In this document: positions 15,180-16,941 of the stretch, piece by piece
Numbering within the stretch: position 1 is the stretch's first letter
How the letters are laid out: the number at the start of each line of letters is the position of its first letter
Origin: an uncultured Haemophilus sp.
GTDB taxonomy: Bacteria; Pseudomonadota; Gammaproteobacteria; Enterobacterales; Pasteurellaceae
Reading direction: 5' to 3'
DNA length: 16,941 nucleotides
Assembly: GCF_937976265.1 (NCBI RefSeq)
Contig: NZ_CALJRX010000288.1
Location: 1-16,941 of the forward strand
The notes under the pieces: generated by a model
What the model was told of the DNA's origin: nothing
The model's input: the letters and a program-made list of their open reading frames with translations, nothing else
Databases searched by the model: none
Program-made: the position numbers and the translations under genes

Positions 15180-15323
15180 ATGAAAAAATTAATTCTTATT
15201 GTTATCGGTGCATTAGTGATTTCAGCTTGCGCAAATAAAGACGTTTATTTCAATGGTTCAGAAGGATCTCATTCAGGCATGAAATTTGATAAAGACACTC
15301 GTCATTGGGGCGTTAATCAATAA
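15180..15323 (+). CDS. Small lipoprotein, 47 aa, unknown function
   Basis: A predicted lipoprotein of 47 residues. The signal peptide is MKKLILIVIGALVIS and the lipobox is ISAC with Cys17 as the lipidated residue. The mature part would be only 31 residues and polar, with DVYFNGSEGSHSG and ending TRHWGVNQ. Asn after CA does not suggest inner-membrane retention (no Asp at +2), so the outer membrane is the likelier site. AAGG about nine bases upstream can serve as ribosome site. The gene has its own extended -10 promoter and ends just before a terminator shared with ribA, so it is a single-gene transcript. I do not recognise the family and assign no function; the clean signal, promoter and terminator argue that it is real. 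Confidence 0.85.
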   Translation: MKKLILIVIGALVISACANKDVYFNGSEGSHSGMKFDKDTRHWGVNQ

Positions 15324-15338
15324 TTGTTTTGATAAAAG

Positions 15339-15366
15339 AAAAGCCATACAGTTGTATGGCTTTTTT
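15339..15366. terminator. Bidirectional terminator between the lipoprotein gene and ribA
   Basis: Near-perfect hairpin AAGCCATACA (15341-15350) with TGTATGGCTT (15353-15362), extended by A-T pairs. A T run follows on the + strand and a TTTTCTTTTATC tail on the - strand. It fits the ends of two convergent genes. Confidence 0.9.
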
Positions 15367-15368
15367 AT

Positions 15369-16016
15369 TTAAATCACTTCTTCTTGGCAATGTGGACAAG
15401 TCATTAAATGTTCTTCATTATTGTGCACAATATAATGGCCCATTTTTTTCGCTTTAGTATCAAGATATTTCGTATTGTAACGGTTTTCACCTACATTCAA
15501 TGGCACGCGTTCTACAATATTAATTCCCGCTTTTTTCATGGTTTCTACTTTTTGCGGGTTGTTTGTCATCAAGCGAACTTGCTTCACACCTAATAATTCA
15601 AACATATCGGCACACACATTAAAGTTACGTTCATCAGCTTTAAAACCTAATGCAAGGTTGGCTTCAATGGTGTCCATGCCTTGATCTTGTAATGAATAAG
15701 CACGAATTTTATTAATTAGACCAATGCCTCGTCCTTCTTCACGATGATAGATCAACACACCTCGACCCGCTTCGCTAATTTGACGTAATGCGGCTGCAAG
15801 CTGGAAACCACAATCGCATTTTAAACTGTGTAACGCATCACCCGTTAAGCATTCAGAATGAATACGGGCAAGCACAGGCTCATCTTGGTTTGAAATATCT
15901 CCCATCACTAAAGCGACATGTTCTTTTTTTGTATCGGGAAATTCGAATCCGACCATTTTAAATATGCCATATTCGGTAGGTAAATTGGCTTGAGCAACCA
16001 GTTGGATTTTTGACAT
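15369..16016 (-). CDS. ribA: GTP cyclohydrolase II RibA
   Basis: First step of riboflavin synthesis: GTP to 2,5-diamino-6-ribosylamino-pyrimidinone phosphate, formate and pyrophosphate; cytosolic Zn enzyme. Zinc ligands are Cys56, Cys67 and Cys69 in ECLTGDALHSLKCDCG. HREEGRGIGL (91-100) and the catalytic region with Tyr107 and ADERNF (127-132) are present, as is LMTNNPQK. It has 215 residues against 196 in E. coli; the extra part is a C-terminal tail ending HLMTCPHCQEEVI, with a CxxC (Cys207, Cys210). It is not fused to RibB. The ATG is preceded by AAGGAT at a good distance. It is divergent from pgpB and its end faces the lipoprotein gene. I saw no FMN riboswitch in the 67-base gap upstream. 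Confidence 0.95.
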   Translation of the reverse strand: MSKIQLVAQANLPTEYGIFKMVGFEFPDTKKEHVALVMGDISNQDEPVLARIHSECLTGDALHSLKCDCGFQLAAALRQISEAGRGVLIYHREEGRGIGLINKIRAYSLQDQGMDTIEANLALGFKADERNFNVCADMFELLGVKQVRLMTNNPQKVETMKKAGINIVERVPLNVGENRYNTKYLDTKAKKMGHYIVHNNEEHLMTCPHCQEEVI

Positions 16017-16042
16017 AACGTATCCTTTTTTTAACTTTATTC

Positions 16043-16051
16043 TGCTAAAAT
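16043..16051 (+). promoter_or_regulatory. Extended -10 promoter for pgpB
   Basis: TG-C-TAAAAT with a weak T-rich -35 zone, 33 bases before the pgpB ATG, in the short gap between the divergent ribA and pgpB genes. Confidence 0.5.
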
Positions 16052-16083
16052 GTGCACTTTATTTTTCTTATCAAGAGGCGACA

Positions 16084-16809
16084 ATGTTTAAAAGGCTGTC
16101 ATTATATACGTTATTCCTTTGTCTTGTACCATTTTTTGTTTGGGGTTTTGCTTATCATTGGCATGGAAACAACCAATTAATGGAATGGGATTATTGGCTT
16201 TATCTTTTAACAGAAACGGGTAGCGTACCTTATGCTTTAATTACCTGTGGTGTGTTTGCTTTACTTTTCCGTTTTCTTTTTGAAAACCGTAAACAGTGGA
16301 TTATGGGCGTGATTGTAATGGGCCTGTCGGTATTATCTACACAAGTAATTAAAACAGGTTTAAAAACGGTTTTTGCCGAGCCACGTCCTTTTACCGTCTA
16401 TTTAGCGGAAAAAACAGAAACTACTACAGATGCCTTTTATCATCAAGATCGTTCAGAGCGAGCGAAATTAGTGGATAAATTTTATTCTACACAAGCGGAT
16501 ACACCTGCCTGGTTAAAAGCGCATTATGAAGATGAAACGGGTTATTCTTTCCCATCAGGACATTCTATTTTTGCCGCCACTTGGCTAATGTTAGCCGTCG
16601 GGTTTAGCCAATTATTAGGCAATCGTTCTTTTAAAGCGGAATTACTGATTGGTGCCATGACCATTTGGAGCGTATTAATGTTGATTAGCCGAGTCCGCCT
16701 TGGAATGCATTATCCAATCGATTTATTTGTGGCGATAATTTTGGCGTGGATTGTTCATTTGATTATTTTTGGTTTCTTACAGAAGAAAGGCTTGTTTAAC
16801 AATAAATAG
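16084..16809 (+). CDS. pgpB: Phosphatidylglycerophosphatase B, PAP2-family membrane phosphatase
   Basis: Inner-membrane phosphatase acting on phosphatidylglycerophosphate, undecaprenyl pyrophosphate and related lipid phosphates, with its active site towards the periplasm. The 241 residues carry the three PAP2 signatures: KTVFAEPRP (Lys94, Arg101, Pro102), PSGH (157-160, His160) and SRVRLGMHYPID (202-213, His209, Asp213). About six hydrophobic segments are visible, and the hydrophilic stretch 105-150 is the periplasmic insertion typical of PgpB. E. coli PgpB has 254 residues. AGAGG lies a few bases before the ATG. H. influenzae also has pgpB divergent from ribA as far as I recall. Confidence 0.92.
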   Translation: MFKRLSLYTLFLCLVPFFVWGFAYHWHGNNQLMEWDYWLYLLTETGSVPYALITCGVFALLFRFLFENRKQWIMGVIVMGLSVLSTQVIKTGLKTVFAEPRPFTVYLAEKTETTTDAFYHQDRSERAKLVDKFYSTQADTPAWLKAHYEDETGYSFPSGHSIFAATWLMLAVGFSQLLGNRSFKAELLIGAMTIWSVLMLISRVRLGMHYPIDLFVAIILAWIVHLIIFGFLQKKGLFNNK

Positions 16810-16813
16810 CATC

Positions 16814-16850
16814 AAAGACCGGTTTTAGTGATAAAGCCGGTCTTTTTTTT
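16814..16850 (+). terminator. Rho-independent terminator of pgpB
   Basis: AAAGACCGG (16814-16822) pairs perfectly with CCGGTCTTT (16837-16845), with a weaker inner stem TTTT/AAAG, followed by eight T. It begins 5 bases after the pgpB stop. Confidence 0.93.
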
Positions 16851-16876
16851 ATTGTGCTCTATTGCTTGTACAAAAT

Positions 16877-16890
16877 ATGATTTTTATCAT
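16877..16890. promoter_or_regulatory. Inverted repeat ATGAT-N4-ATCAT, possible regulator site
   Basis: Symmetrical ATGAT TTTT ATCAT in the A/T-rich tail of the window. The core TGAT-N4-ATCA is that of FNR/CRP-family sites, but the outer bases differ from the FNR consensus TTGAT-N4-ATCAA. It may serve a gene that begins beyond the window. Confidence 0.25.
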
Positions 16891-16941
16891 GGATTTTCAT
16901 TTTGATTTCAAGGAAAATACAGCCTATATATTCCAACAAAT

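Noticed and set aside
16017..16083. FMN riboswitch upstream of ribA
   Set aside because: The gap of 67 bases is too short and A/T-rich for that large element, and none of its conserved blocks is visible.
1..16941. CRISPR arrays, insertion sequences, prophage, toxin-antitoxin or defence genes
   Set aside because: No regular repeat array, transposase, integrase or paired small toxin-like frames were seen; all long frames are accounted for by core genes.

Overview
The window looks like chromosomal DNA from a Haemophilus-type Pasteurellaceae (H. influenzae / haemolyticus / parainfluenzae group). It is AT-rich and carries 13 exact copies of the Hin-type DNA uptake core AAGTGCGGT (either orientation), two of them as an inverted pair. 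It encodes a short ArcB without a PAS domain, and all the household proteins have lengths close to known Haemophilus/E. coli ones. I cannot fix the species from this sequence alone.

Layout. Bases 1-50 hold the terminator of an upstream transcript, possibly an rRNA operon. On the + strand follow arcB (redox-responsive hybrid kinase), tmcA (tRNA-Met cytidine acetyltransferase) and a 57-codon peptide gene that overlaps the tmcA stop by ATGA. This group ends in a strong terminator, and mfd (transcription-repair coupling factor) follows with its own promoter. A bidirectional terminator at 7469-7493 separates mfd from a four-gene block on the - strand, in transcription order parE, nirK, parC, gltS. 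Here a copper nitrite reductase of the AniA/NirK family sits with very small gaps between the two topoisomerase IV subunit genes. Next, still on the - strand, is queC (preQ0 synthase), preceded by a convincing preQ1-I riboswitch whose pseudoknot contains the Shine-Dalgarno sequence. Divergent from queC is a 47-aa lipoprotein gene. It converges on ribA (GTP cyclohydrolase II, - strand) through a shared hairpin. Divergent from ribA is pgpB (PAP2-type membrane phosphatase, + strand), with its terminator at 16814-16850. The last 90 bases hold no gene I can see.

How the genes relate. Most are unconnected core functions: redox signalling, tRNA modification, DNA repair, chromosome decatenation, glutamate uptake, queuosine and riboflavin biosynthesis, and lipid phosphate hydrolysis. 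The unusual part is nirK. All seven copper ligands and both catalytic residues are visible, it has a Tat signal and a His/Met-rich tail, and it appears to be transcribed from the parE promoter. The other items worth attention are the tmcA-coupled CxxC micropeptide, the preQ1-I switch, the ambiguous mfd start that overlaps an uptake sequence, and an uptake-sequence hairpin acting as the likely queC terminator. I saw no CRISPR, phage, insertion sequence, tRNA gene or defence system.
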